Assembly (NCBI RefSeq): GCF_003003235.1
Contig: NZ_PVUE01000005.1
Coordinates: 179,746 to 243,745, forward strand
DNA from: Antricoccus suffuscus
GTDB lineage: Bacteria > Actinomycetota > Actinomycetes > Mycobacteriales > Antricoccaceae
Reading direction: 5' to 3'
Length of the DNA stretch: 64,000 nucleotides
The position numbers and the translations under genes are program-made. A model generated the notes under the pieces. It was not told the DNA's origin. It worked only from the letters and a program-made list of their open reading frames with translations, and did not search any database. Every line of letters begins with the position of its first letter. Positions within the stretch are counted from its first letter, which is position 1. This document shows positions 10,651 through 18,994 of the stretch, piece by piece.

Positions 10651-11982
10651 TCAATAACGGCCAAGTTGATGGCGCAATACCTCCTCTAACCGTGGATGAC
10701 GGAAGCGGTGACCGGCGGACTTGAGCTTCGCGGGCTCCACCCGTTGACTTGCCTCGACCAGTTCGCGCACGCCCTCGTCGCCGAGGATCAGTCGCGGCCC
10801 GAAACTCGGCGTCGGCAGGATCGCGGGCCGGCGCAGCACCCGGCCCAGCATGGCGGCGTACTCGGCGTTGCGCACCGGTTCGGGCGCGACCGCGTTGATC
10901 GGCCCGGAGAGCCGATCGTCGACCAGCGCCCGGTAATACACATCCACGAGGTCATCGATCCCGATCCACGAGGTCCACTGCCTGCCGTCCCCGAGCCGAC
11001 CGCCGAGGCCCGCGGCGTACAGCGGGTACATCAGCTTGAGGGTGCCACCGTTGCGCGCCTGCACGATGCCGGTGCGTACGACGCTGACGTGCTGCCCGGC
11101 GTCGCGGGCGGGGTCCGTTGCCGCCTCCCAGTCACCGACCACGTCGGCCAGGAACCCGTCACCTTGGTCGCTCTCCTCGGTGAGTAGCCCGTCGCCATTG
11201 TCGGCGCCGTAGTAGCCGATCGCCGACGCGCTGATAAACCGAATCGGCCGCCCTGCGCGGGCCGCAACCTCCGCGAGTCGCCGGGTGGGGCTGATCCGGC
11301 TGTCTTGGATGGCACGTTTGTGCTCCGCGGTGAACCGTCCGGCGATCGAGGCACCGGCAAGATGGACCACCGCGTCGACTCCATCGAGCAAGTCCGAGTC
11401 CGGGTGCAGTGGTTCCCAGCGGCGCTCCCCCGGCCCGTGCGGCGTACGCCGGACCAGCCGGACCACGTCGTGACCGCCTGTCGTCAGAAACGCGCATAGC
11501 GCCGTACCGACAAGCCCCGAAGAACCGGTGATAGCGATCCGCAGCGGCCGCGGCATGAGGTCGCCGGCCCAGCCGTGGGCGGCGAGGTCGCCCGCTAGTT
11601 GGCGATGTCGGTATCCGAACATCTGTCGAAGCGCCGAATCAGGGACCCGCGTGGACACCTCATCGATGACGCGCGTGTGCGAGTCGTCGACCGCCTCGAA
11701 TCGGTGGGTGTGCCGCCATGGCAGCGCACGTCGCAGCGGGAAGTTCGCGAGCTCGTCGACGAAACGGTACGGCGGTTCAAACCCGCCTGGCTGGTGGCGC
11801 GCTTCCCAACGCAGCCGGCCGGGCAGGCGCAGGATCGCCGTACCGTCGCGCAGGCTGGTCGCCTCCGAGACCACCCGCACCGGCTGCCATGGCGGCATCA
11901 GCCGGGTAATCGCCCCAGGTCGCTCATGCCAACTGAAGGTGTCGACTAACGACGCCGGTACGACGCTCGAATGATCAAACAT
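10651..11982 (-). CDS. TIGR01777-type epimerase/oxidoreductase with N-terminal SRPBCC domain
   Basis: A two-domain protein. Residues about 1-145 form an SRPBCC (START-like) ligand-pocket domain (TFSWHERPGAITRLMPPWQP, then PWRHTHRFE). The rest is an SDR-extended Rossmann domain, opening ITGSSGLVGTALCAFL and containing the GYYG element of this family (ISASAIGYYGADNGDG) and a C-terminal DUF1731-like end. The family is annotated as NAD-dependent epimerase/dehydratase or cell-division inhibitor SulA-like; the true reaction is unknown. The start at 11982 (MFDHSSVVPA) is chosen from the domain boundary. In-frame starts at 12030 and 12054 exist, and none has a strong ribosome site. Confidence 0.85.
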   Translation of the reverse strand: MFDHSSVVPASLVDTFSWHERPGAITRLMPPWQPVRVVSEATSLRDGTAILRLPGRLRWEARHQPGGFEPPYRFVDELANFPLRRALPWRHTHRFEAVDDSHTRVIDEVSTRVPDSALRQMFGYRHRQLAGDLAAHGWAGDLMPRPLRIAITGSSGLVGTALCAFLTTGGHDVVRLVRRTPHGPGERRWEPLHPDSDLLDGVDAVVHLAGASIAGRFTAEHKRAIQDSRISPTRRLAEVAARAGRPIRFISASAIGYYGADNGDGLLTEESDQGDGFLADVVGDWEAATDPARDAGQHVSVVRTGIVQARNGGTLKLMYPLYAAGLGGRLGDGRQWTSWIGIDDLVDVYYRALVDDRLSGPINAVAPEPVRNAEYAAMLGRVLRRPAILPTPSFGPRLILGDEGVRELVEASQRVEPAKLKSAGHRFRHPRLEEVLRHQLGRY

Positions 11983-12664
11983 AACGGCCAACTTTCGTTG
12001 TCTCGATTTTTCGCTACTGCCGTAGGACATCGGAGTTAAAGCGTGTAATCTCACTCACAGCGTCGGTTACCGGGGGGTGGCCGCACGACCGGATTGGCTC
12101 CTTTTGGGGCGGTCCGATGGACGCTACAGGGGGGACGTCATGAAACTGACAATCTGGTGGATTCACCGAGCACACTCGTGCCCGTGAGTTCCGCCCACGC
12201 AACTATCGCTGCCGCCGTCCAAGCGCCGCGACAATCAGCCTCGATCGGCTCGGCGTCGACCGGGTCAAGGCGCTCGATTTGGGATGGCGCTGTGCACCGC
12301 GCGACCGTAAGCCGACAAGTCCGCAGACCGCACGTTTCGTAACGACAGTTGGCACATGCGTGCCATCCGCTGCCGCCCAGAAGATGGGCCACCAGGACGT
12401 GAGTCGGTGCGGGCACTTCCCCCGATTTCCCGCACCGACTCACCCCTAAGAGACCGTTCCGTGAAAACTTGCGTCGCCATCCGCCACTTGCGTCCGGATT
12501 TCGCTTCCGTTCAAGCGGGCGCCCGCGACATCCCGCTACAAATGTGCCAGTGCGCAGCACCACCCGGCGGCGACTGCTGCGAAACGGCACATGCGCGCGA
12601 TTGAGCCGTGACGACGATGCGCGAGGCGCCAACGCGGCGCGACGGAGTCACGGATCGTCCGGCG
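11983..12664. other. 682-bp region without a convincing gene; 13-bp-arm hairpin inside
   Basis: No frame here has family likeness, a good ribosome site and plausible codon use together. One perfect inverted repeat stands out: GAGTCGGTGCGGG at 12401-12413 pairs with CCCGCACCGACTC at 12429-12441 around a 15-nt loop, with no T-run. Around 12138 a GGGGGGACGTC-ATG sequence opens a 15-codon frame on the plus strand that may be chance. The region could carry promoters for the epimerase gene, a small RNA, or decayed sequence. Confidence 0.4.
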
Positions 12665-13489
12665 TCACGCGGCCGCGCGGGTGCTGAGATCCTGCAGGAT
12701 CCGCTTCAACAATCGGGACACTTGCATCTGGGTAACCCCGAGCCGTGCCGCGATCCGATCTTGCGTCCAGTCATCGACGTACCGGAAGGTCAAGATGTCG
12801 CGGTCTCGGGTGGCGAGACCGTGCAGTAGCTCCTCTAGGACCATGCTGCGTTCGCGTCGTTCGAACTCGCCGTCGTAGTCACCGATCAGGTCACCGACCG
12901 AGGTCGCCGACTCCTCACCAACGGGAGCATCAAGAGATGACGGCGAGAAACAGCCGTCCGCAGACAGCGCCTCGTCGATCTCGTCCTCATCGACGCCGAG
13001 TTCGGTCGCCAGCTCGGTGAGCGACGGCGTATGACCGAGCGTCTGCGTCAGACGGTCACGCGCGCCGGAAATTTGACTCTGCAGCTCCTGGATGCGCCTA
13101 GGCGGCCGGACGGTCCAGCAATGGTCGCGGAAATGCTTCTTGAGCTCCCCGGAGATCGTGGGTACGGCGTAACTCAGGAAATCCTTGCGCAAGGCGCTGT
13201 CGAACCCCGCGACGGCCTTGCTGAGGCCGACGTATGCGACCTGCCGCAGATCGTCCTGATTCTCGCCGCGGCCGGCGTACCGGCCGGCGATGGCGGCCGC
13301 CACCGGCATATTGACCTCGATGATGCGCCGCCTGATAGCCGCGCTGCCTGCCGCGTTTTTGTTGCCGGCCAGTTCATCGAACAGCAGGCGGGTTTGCTCG
13401 TGGCGGCCACGATCGCGATGGACAGTGTGGCCTGCGGAATCGCGCGCTTCGTGCTTCGTGGAACAAACGGACAAGACAGATGCAGTCAT
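12665..13489 (-). CDS. SigB/SigF-family RNA polymerase sigma factor
   Basis: A 274-residue alternative sigma factor. Region 2 spans about residues 33-122 and includes DDLRQVAYVGLSKAVAGFD (core and -10 recognition). Region 3 contains TLGHTPSLTELATELGV. Region 4.2 is the helix-turn-helix WTQDRIAARLGVTQMQVSRL near residues 241-260. This architecture is that of the stress/sporulation SigB-SigF group. The ATG at 13489 has GAGGG upstream; a longer frame adds 70 unlikely residues. No anti-sigma factor or antagonist gene is adjacent, which is unusual for the group. Confidence 0.92.
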   Translation of the reverse strand: MTASVLSVCSTKHEARDSAGHTVHRDRGRHEQTRLLFDELAGNKNAAGSAAIRRRIIEVNMPVAAAIAGRYAGRGENQDDLRQVAYVGLSKAVAGFDSALRKDFLSYAVPTISGELKKHFRDHCWTVRPPRRIQELQSQISGARDRLTQTLGHTPSLTELATELGVDEDEIDEALSADGCFSPSSLDAPVGEESATSVGDLIGDYDGEFERRERSMVLEELLHGLATRDRDILTFRYVDDWTQDRIAARLGVTQMQVSRLLKRILQDLSTRAAA

Positions 13490-13695
13490 AGTGACACCCA
13501 CCCTCAAGGGAAGACGTTGCCAGCGGCACGACTGCTCGACCACCGATCTCTCACGCAACCACGTTTGCCGACGCTCGGCAACCGAAATGCGAAAATCGAA
13601 TGACACATATGTCCGATTCAAGCGCCCGAAATCGCAAAACTCGTGCCTGGATCGGGCATCTGCATCATCGACCTCAGCCAGTCCGGGCTTGGACG

Positions 13696-13735
13696 GCAAA
13701 AGGCGGCGCCGGACAATGCCGGCGCCGCCTTTTGC
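13696..13735 (-). terminator. 17-bp perfect hairpin terminator after the GPGG gene
   Basis: Perfect 17-bp arms (13696-13712 and 13719-13735) with loop ACAATG. The arms end in an A4/T4 pair, giving a T-run at the base on either strand. It lies 12 bp past the stop of the GPGG-motif gene on the minus strand and would also stop anything reading in the opposite direction. Confidence 0.85.
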
Positions 13736-13747
13736 TTGCTACTTATG

Positions 13748-13891
13748 TCAGGTGAAGATGCTCACGCCGCCTGGTCCGACGAGCAGACCGACGACGATCA
13801 GGACGATCCCCCACAGCATTTGCTTCCGGAAAATCGCGAAGATTCCGGAAACCACCAGAATCACAGCGAGGATCCACAACAGGATTGCCAT
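13748..13891 (-). CDS. GPGG-motif small membrane protein (47 aa)
   Basis: A small gene: MAILLWILAVILVVSGIF..., followed by a second hydrophobic stretch and the signature GPGG near the C-terminus (LLVGPGGVSIFT). Two short membrane helices joined by a basic turn (FRKQ) are visible. It matches the actinobacterial GPGG-motif small membrane protein family, whose function is unknown. A GGAG ribosome site precedes the ATG at 13891, and a strong terminator follows the stop. It may be read alone or after purC, 164 bp upstream. Confidence 0.85.
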   Translation of the reverse strand: MAILLWILAVILVVSGIFAIFRKQMLWGIVLIVVGLLVGPGGVSIFT

Positions 13892-14055
13892 TTACGCTCC
13901 TCAAGTCGAGTGTGTCCGGGAATAGTACCCAGTCACCGGCAGACTATGCATCGCGATTGACGCCAGTTTGCGACCGAGTTCGCGCTGGGATAGCGCTCAC
14001 GTGGGCGACCAGCGGTTGAGAGCGCGCAGCGGCCCCTGGATGGGCGGGGCCCCGG

Positions 14056-14943
14056 TCAGCGGGCCAACCAGTCCTCGAAGTTGAGACCGGTGATCCGGGT
14101 GTAGGCCTCGACGTACTTGTCCCGGGTCGCCTCGACGACGGCTGCCGGCAGCGGCGGCGGGGTGCTCACCCGGTCCCAGCCGGACTCCCCGGTGAGCCAG
14201 TCGCGCACGAACTGCTTGTCGTACGACGGCTGCGCGTGCCCCGGCTCCCACTCGTCGGCCGGCCAGAAGCGTGAGGAGTCCGGCGTCAGGACCTCGTCGG
14301 CGAGCACGAGCGCGCCGGAGGCGTCGAGGCCGAACTCGAACTTCGTGTCCGCGACGATGATGCCGCGGTCCCGGGCGATATCACGCCCGAGCGAGTAGAT
14401 GCTCAGCGTGGTCGTGCGCAGCCGGTCGGCGAGCTCGTCACCGTGTACGGCGGCCACCTGCTCGAAGGTGACGTTTTCGTCGTGGTCGCCGAGCTCGGCC
14501 TTCGTGGCCGGGGTGAAGATCGGCTCGGGTAGCTTCGCACCGTCGACGAGACCGTCCGGGAGGTCGATGCCGCAGACGGTCTTGCTCGCGTCGTACTCCT
14601 TGAGCCCGGATCCGGCGAGATAGCCGCGGGCGACACATTCGACCGGAACCATGTCGAGTCGGCGTACGAGCATGGCCCGGCCGTGTACGGCGGGCGGAAT
14701 GCGCGGATCGTCGACGGCGACCAGGTGATGATCGACGATCGCGCCGAGCTGCTCGAACCACCAGGCGGACAGCGCAGTCAGTACGGCGCCTTTGTCCGGG
14801 ATCGGCGTCTCGAGCACGAAGTCGTACGCCGAAATGCGGTCGCTGGTCACGAACAGCAGATGGTCCGCGTCGACTTCGTAGATGTCACGCACCTTGCCCG
14901 AGGCCAGGTGCTTGAGGTCCAGCTTGAGATCCAGCTCAGCCAT
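14056..14943 (-). CDS. purC: phosphoribosylaminoimidazole-succinocarboxamide synthase
   Basis: PurC joins CAIR and aspartate to SAICAR with ATP. The 295-residue protein has the family start [15 protein letters not shown], the ATP-site segment [15 protein letters not shown] and the conserved [17 protein letters not shown]. The C-terminal extension [10 protein letters not shown] is typical of the longer actinobacterial form. It overlaps the upstream MOSC gene by 8 bp, so purB-MOSC-purC form a coupled unit. Confidence 0.97.
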   Translation of the reverse strand: MAELDLKLDLKHLASGKVRDIYEVDADHLLFVTSDRISAYDFVLETPIPDKGAVLTALSAWWFEQLGAIVDHHLVAVDDPRIPPAVHGRAMLVRRLDMVPVECVARGYLAGSGLKEYDASKTVCGIDLPDGLVDGAKLPEPIFTPATKAELGDHDENVTFEQVAAVHGDELADRLRTTTLSIYSLGRDIARDRGIIVADTKFEFGLDASGALVLADEVLTPDSSRFWPADEWEPGHAQPSYDKQFVRDWLTGESGWDRVSTPPPLPAAVVEATRDKYVEAYTRITGLNFEDWLAR

Positions 14944-15748
14944 TGGCCGATCCTTTCGCGGCGAGCATGCGCTCGACGTACGGTACGTCGGCGTACGTGA
15001 CCTCGGCGGTGTCCCCGACCGAGATCTCGCCGAACGTGCGGGCGATGGCGTTCATCCCGAAGCCAATGTCCTGGCCACGGTCCTCGCGCGGCAGGACCCG
15101 GAACTTGCCGAGTTCCTTGAGCGGTTCGCGGCCGGTATCCGCGGTGTCCTGGTCGACGGTGATCACGGTGCAGCGTCCGCAGGCCTTGATCAGCTCGATC
15201 GTGACCGCGCCGATGCGCAAGGTCGCGACGTCGTCCTCGGCGAACGGTCGATCGACACCGGACAGGACGATGCTCGGCCGGAACCGTTCGATCACGACGT
15301 CCTCGTCGAGCCGGTCGTTGAGCGCGCCGAGCGACTCCTCCGACACGACCAGCAGCGGGTAGCCGTCGGCGTACCGCACCGTGCCGTCGCCGCGACCGGT
15401 ACGCCGTTCGTACGACGAGGGAAAGCGGACCAGCCGCGCATCCACGCCCAGCGCGTCGCGCAGGTAGTCAGCGGCCGCGTCGCCTTGGTCGACCCCGTCG
15501 CCGGTCCATGCGTGGACGGTGACCGTACGCCGGACATCATCGAGCGGATCGGCGAGCGCGATGAGCTCGGCCGGGTCGATCAGCGCCAGCCGCGGTTGTT
15601 CGCGCTGGCTGATCAGCACGCCGTTCGCGCCGGTGACCATGTATTCGCGGTCGCGATAGATCCCCTGCGCCCCGACGGCGGCGGTCTGCACTTCCACCCG
15701 ACGGCAGGACTTCACCGGGTAGTGGAACAGGCGCGCGACGGATGCCAT
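14936..15748 (-). CDS. MOSC domain protein (mARC-like, molybdenum-cofactor dependent)
   Basis: A 270-residue protein with an N-terminal MOSC beta-barrel ([19 protein letters not shown]) and a C-terminal MOSC domain (residues about 125-260). The CGRC motif at 190-193 is followed by [12 protein letters not shown]193 aligns with the cysteine expected to bind molybdenum in mARC/YcbX-type N-hydroxylated-compound reductases. [16 protein letters not shown] closes the barrel. It lies 3 bp after purB and overlaps purC. A role in detoxifying N-hydroxylated purine bases is attractive given this context, but is inference. Confidence 0.9.
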   Translation of the reverse strand: MASVARLFHYPVKSCRRVEVQTAAVGAQGIYRDREYMVTGANGVLISQREQPRLALIDPAELIALADPLDDVRRTVTVHAWTGDGVDQGDAAADYLRDALGVDARLVRFPSSYERRTGRGDGTVRYADGYPLLVVSEESLGALNDRLDEDVVIERFRPSIVLSGVDRPFAEDDVATLRIGAVTIELIKACGRCTVITVDQDTADTGREPLKELGKFRVLPREDRGQDIGFGMNAIARTFGEISVGDTAEVTYADVPYVERMLAAKGSANG

Positions 15749-15751
15749 CAG

Positions 15752-17059
15752 CTAGACCAGTTTCGCGAGCCGGTCGAAGGTCGGCGCCAGTCGTTCGACG
15801 TACCGGGCCGGGTCGCAGACCTCGTCGAGACGTTGCTCGTCAAGCTTCTGACCGGCGGCGTCGGCGGCAGCGCGCAACGTCTCACGGAACGGCGTACCGG
15901 AGTTCCAGGTCTCCATCGCCGCCCCCTGCACAAGCGCGTACGAGTCCTCGCGGGACAGCCCCGCCTCGACCAACTCGAGGAGTACGGCGGAGGTGTAGAT
16001 CAGCCCACCGGACGACTCGAGGTTTTCGCGCATCCGATCCCGGTTGACAATCAGCCCGGAGGCCAGGCGGGTCGCGATGTGCAGCATGTAGTCGACCGCG
16101 ATCGACGCGTCCGGCAGCGCGATCCGCTCGACCGACGAGTGCGAAATATCGCGTTCGTGCCACAGCGGGATGCCCTCCATCACCGGCGTCATGTAGCCGC
16201 GGACAAGGCGGGCGAGACCGGCCAGCCGTTCGGAGATGATGGGATTCTTCTTGTGCGGCATCGCGGAGGAGCCTTTTTGGCCCTTACCGAAAGGCTCCTG
16301 CAGCTCGCGGACCTCGGTGCGCTGCCCGTGCCGCACCTCCAACGCGAACGCCTCCAGCACGGTCGCGATGATCGCCAGGGCGTTGACCCATTCGCTGATG
16401 CCGTCGCGGATGATGACCTGGGTGGACACCGGCGCGGGTTTCAGCCCGAGACTGTCCGCGACCTGCGTCTCGATCGCCGGGTCGATGTTGGAATACGTGC
16501 CGACCGCCCCAGAGATAGCGACCACGCCGACCGACTCGCGCGCGGCCTTGAGCCGGTCGCGCGAACGGGCCAGTGCAAACGTGATGTCGGCGACCCGATG
16601 GCCCCAGGTGTCCGGTTCGGCGTGGATGCCGTGGGTGCGGCCGACCTTGATCGCGTCGCGGTGCTCGAGCCCGTGGTCGCGCAGGATGCCGATCAGCTTG
16701 TCGGTCTTGGCGAGGATTTCGTCGGTGGCCTCGGTGAGTACGACGGCCAGCGCGGTGTCGAGCAGGTCCGAGCTGGTCATCCCGAAGTGGACGTACGCCG
16801 CGGCCTCTCGCGGGGTTGTGTTATCGGCCCACGCGGACAAAAACGCGATGACATCGTGCTGGGTAACCTGCTCGATGTCGTCCACGGCCTTGGCGGTGGG
16901 CGGTACGGCGTTGCGCACCGGTTCGACACAGTCCGCGGGCACCGTGCCGGCGGCGGCATGCGCGGCGAGCACTTCTACTTCGACCCTGCACCACACCTCA
17001 TACTTGTGCGCATCGCTCCAGATGCGCCCCATTTCGGGCAGGGTGTAACGCTCGATCAC
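15752..17059 (-). CDS. purB: adenylosuccinate lyase
   Basis: PurB cleaves SAICAR to AICAR and adenylosuccinate to AMP, each releasing fumarate. The 435-residue protein opens MIERYTLPEMGRIWSD and contains the superfamily signature GSSAMPHKKNPI, whose preceding Ser loop supplies the catalytic serine. HFGMTSSDLLDTA and VGRTHGIHAEPDTWG are also present. The start is GTG at 17059 with AGGAGC 7 nt upstream; the frame is open further upstream but without homology. It is first in the purB-MOSC-purC unit. Confidence 0.97.
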   Translation of the reverse strand: MIERYTLPEMGRIWSDAHKYEVWCRVEVEVLAAHAAAGTVPADCVEPVRNAVPPTAKAVDDIEQVTQHDVIAFLSAWADNTTPREAAAYVHFGMTSSDLLDTALAVVLTEATDEILAKTDKLIGILRDHGLEHRDAIKVGRTHGIHAEPDTWGHRVADITFALARSRDRLKAARESVGVVAISGAVGTYSNIDPAIETQVADSLGLKPAPVSTQVIIRDGISEWVNALAIIATVLEAFALEVRHGQRTEVRELQEPFGKGQKGSSAMPHKKNPIISERLAGLARLVRGYMTPVMEGIPLWHERDISHSSVERIALPDASIAVDYMLHIATRLASGLIVNRDRMRENLESSGGLIYTSAVLLELVEAGLSREDSYALVQGAAMETWNSGTPFRETLRAAADAAGQKLDEQRLDEVCDPARYVERLAPTFDRLAKLV

Positions 17060-17151
17060 GGATGTGCTCCTGTCAGTTCGCGATGTCAGCCAACGGCCAT
17101 TCTTCCCTAGCCCGTACGTCGCTGGCCACTGGCGGCAATAAAGTGACCGGT

Positions 17152-17168
17152 CGCGCAAATTTTGCGCG
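17152..17168. promoter_or_regulatory. perfect 17-bp palindrome in the purB/AI-2E divergent region
   Basis: CGCGCAAA-T-TTTGCGCG is perfectly symmetric (8+1+8). It lies 92 bp upstream of purB and 100 bp upstream of the AI-2E gene. The size and symmetry suit a dimeric regulator binding between divergent promoters. The protein is unknown. Confidence 0.5.
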
Positions 17169-17268
17169 CTTGCCGTCGCTGTGGCCCCCGATCGCATAGG
17201 TTGATTGCTCAGCGGTCCAGCAGCGCGGCCCGAGCAGACGAAGATCGCCAAATTTAAGTGAGAGAAAC

Positions 17269-18468
17269 GTGGCCGAACCCGATAACCCATCCGCGACAAA
17301 CAAGAAAATCCACGGTCCTTGGCCGTCGGTCGAGTCTGACGTCGTTTCCCCGACGATGCGCGTCGGGGCCGCGTGGTCCTGGCGTTTCCTGGTCATCGTC
17401 GCCGGATTGCTCGTCGTCGGCTTCGTGATCGCCACGCTCTCGCAGGTCACGATTCCGATCGCCATCGCGCTCCTGCTGGCGGCGCTGCTCAATCCGGTCA
17501 AAGACTTCCTTGTGCGCAAGGGGATGAAGGCGAAGTTTGCCTCCCCGCTGGTTTTTGTGACCGGAATAGTCCTCGTCCTGGGAATCCTCACTGCCGTTGT
17601 CCAGCAGTTCGTCGCGGGTGCCGGGGACCTCGCCAACCGCGCGTCCGGGGGGCTGACCAAGATCCGTGACTGGGTCCACAGCATCGGCGTCTCGGACAAC
17701 CAGATCAACAGCACGGTCCAATCGGCGGAGAACTGGATCAAGGACAACCACTCCACGATCACCTCGGGTGCGCTGAGCACCGCCACCTCGGCCGGGCACG
17801 TGCTCGCCGGCCTCGCGATTGCGATGTTCACGCTGTTCTTCTTCCTGCGCGATGGACGCCGGATCTGGAACTGGCTGCTCGGCCTCGCCCCTGAGCCCGC
17901 GCGGCCGCACCTGGATGCGGCCGGCGACCGCGCCTGGATGACCCTGGGCGGTTATGTCAAGGCCACGGTGCTCGTCGCGTTCGTCGACGCGGTCGGAATC
18001 GGCATCGTCATCGCGATCGTCGGCGTACCGCTGGTGATTCCACTCGCGGCCTTGGTCTTTTTGACCTCGTTCATTCCGTTGATCGGCGCGACCATCAGCG
18101 GGATCGTCGCGACGCTCGTCGCACTGGTGGCGGTCGGCCCGGTTGGCGCGATCATCGTGCTGGCCGGTGTGATCGTGGTCCAGCAGCTCGAGGGGCACCT
18201 GCTGCAGCCGCTACTCATGGGGCGTGCGGTCAAGATGCATCCGCTAGCAATCGTGTTGGCCATCGCGACCGGCGGGATGCTGATCGGGATCACCGGCGCC
18301 CTGCTTGCGGTGCCGATCGCGGCGACCCTCAACGCGGCGATCAAGCAGCTGCGCGGCAAGTACGACGAACCAATAGGCGCACAGGCGGCGATCGATGCGG
18401 ACGCCGGTCGCGACGATCTCACCGGCGATCCGGATGACGGTGCGGGCACAGGTTCGGCACAGAAGTAG
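17269..18468 (+). CDS. AI-2E family transporter (PerM-type membrane protein)
   Basis: A 399-residue integral membrane protein with about 7-8 helices. There are two N-terminal helices (FLVIVAGLLVVGFVIATL; IPIAIALLLAALLNPV), a large extracytoplasmic segment around residues 115-170, and a C-terminal helix bundle. The conserved Pro/Gly-rich family element is visible as LTSFIPLIGATISGIVATLV, followed by QQLEGHLLQPLLMGRAV. Substrate in this family is rarely known (AI-2 export, ion antiport). The GTG start has a weak AGAGA ribosome site. The acidic C-terminal tail is probably cytoplasmic. Confidence 0.92.
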   Translation: MAEPDNPSATNKKIHGPWPSVESDVVSPTMRVGAAWSWRFLVIVAGLLVVGFVIATLSQVTIPIAIALLLAALLNPVKDFLVRKGMKAKFASPLVFVTGIVLVLGILTAVVQQFVAGAGDLANRASGGLTKIRDWVHSIGVSDNQINSTVQSAENWIKDNHSTITSGALSTATSAGHVLAGLAIAMFTLFFFLRDGRRIWNWLLGLAPEPARPHLDAAGDRAWMTLGGYVKATVLVAFVDAVGIGIVIAIVGVPLVIPLAALVFLTSFIPLIGATISGIVATLVALVAVGPVGAIIVLAGVIVVQQLEGHLLQPLLMGRAVKMHPLAIVLAIATGGMLIGITGALLAVPIAATLNAAIKQLRGKYDEPIGAQAAIDADAGRDDLTGDPDDGAGTGSAQK

Positions 18469-18505
18469 CGCTTCGCGCGAAAACTAAGTAGGAAGGACCC
18501 AAGAC

Positions 18506-18994
18506 ATGATCCAAGACGCGGCGGGAGGGCAGATGGTCGAGTCACAGTTCAAGCTGAGCCTGCCCACGTCGTGGATACCGATCGACGCCTTGGGCGACTC
18601 GGTGACTGAGGCGGTGCGGGTCGGCGACGACCTCGAGAAAGATGCGCTGCTTCGGCTGGAGAGTAAGAGCTACTCCGGCCATCTCACCGCTACCAACGTG
18701 GCCGATCAGTTCATTGGGCACGCGGTGGTCGAAAACCCGCATCTGACAATTACGCAGGCCGTGGACCACCAAGAAAACGGTTCGTCACAGGCGATCCGGA
18801 TCGCGGTCGACGACAGCACCGGTGAGGAGATGGACTACGCGTTCGTCTTCATCGCCGAACCTTGCGAGGACGTGCGGTCGCGCGTCGTACCTCAGCTGAC
18901 CTTGACGTGGTCGGCGCGGGACAGCGACGCGCTCAAACCGGAGCTCGACCACGTCATCGAATCGTTCCGGTTTACGCCTCCGACGTCGCCTTGA
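18506..18994 (+). CDS. hypothetical protein, 162 aa, possible DcrB/PsbP-like fold
   Basis: Not recognised with certainty. It is a soluble, acidic protein without a signal peptide. The pattern FKLSLPTSWIPIDALGDSV early on, a central beta-rich region and the closing ELDHVIESFRF resembles DcrB/PsbP/LpqN-type domains that begin 'F.l.lP.gW'. AGGAAGGA precedes the ATG. It follows the AI-2E gene by 37 bp and may be co-transcribed. Its last 23 bp overlap the end of purD on the other strand. Confidence 0.65.
   Translation: MIQDAAGGQMVESQFKLSLPTSWIPIDALGDSVTEAVRVGDDLEKDALLRLESKSYSGHLTATNVADQFIGHAVVENPHLTITQAVDHQENGSSQAIRIAVDDSTGEEMDYAFVFIAEPCEDVRSRVVPQLTLTWSARDSDALKPELDHVIESFRFTPPTSP

Noticed and set aside
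12138..12632. 164-codon minus-strand frame with a Cys cluster (ACANCRYETCGLRTC)
   Set aside because: The Cys spacing resembles a metal site by chance only. Codon use is poor, there is no ribosome site and no family likeness.
14882..17110. 742-codon open frame on the plus strand
   Set aside because: It is antisense to purC, the MOSC gene and purB, has no family likeness, and arises from the high GC content of the opposite-strand genes.
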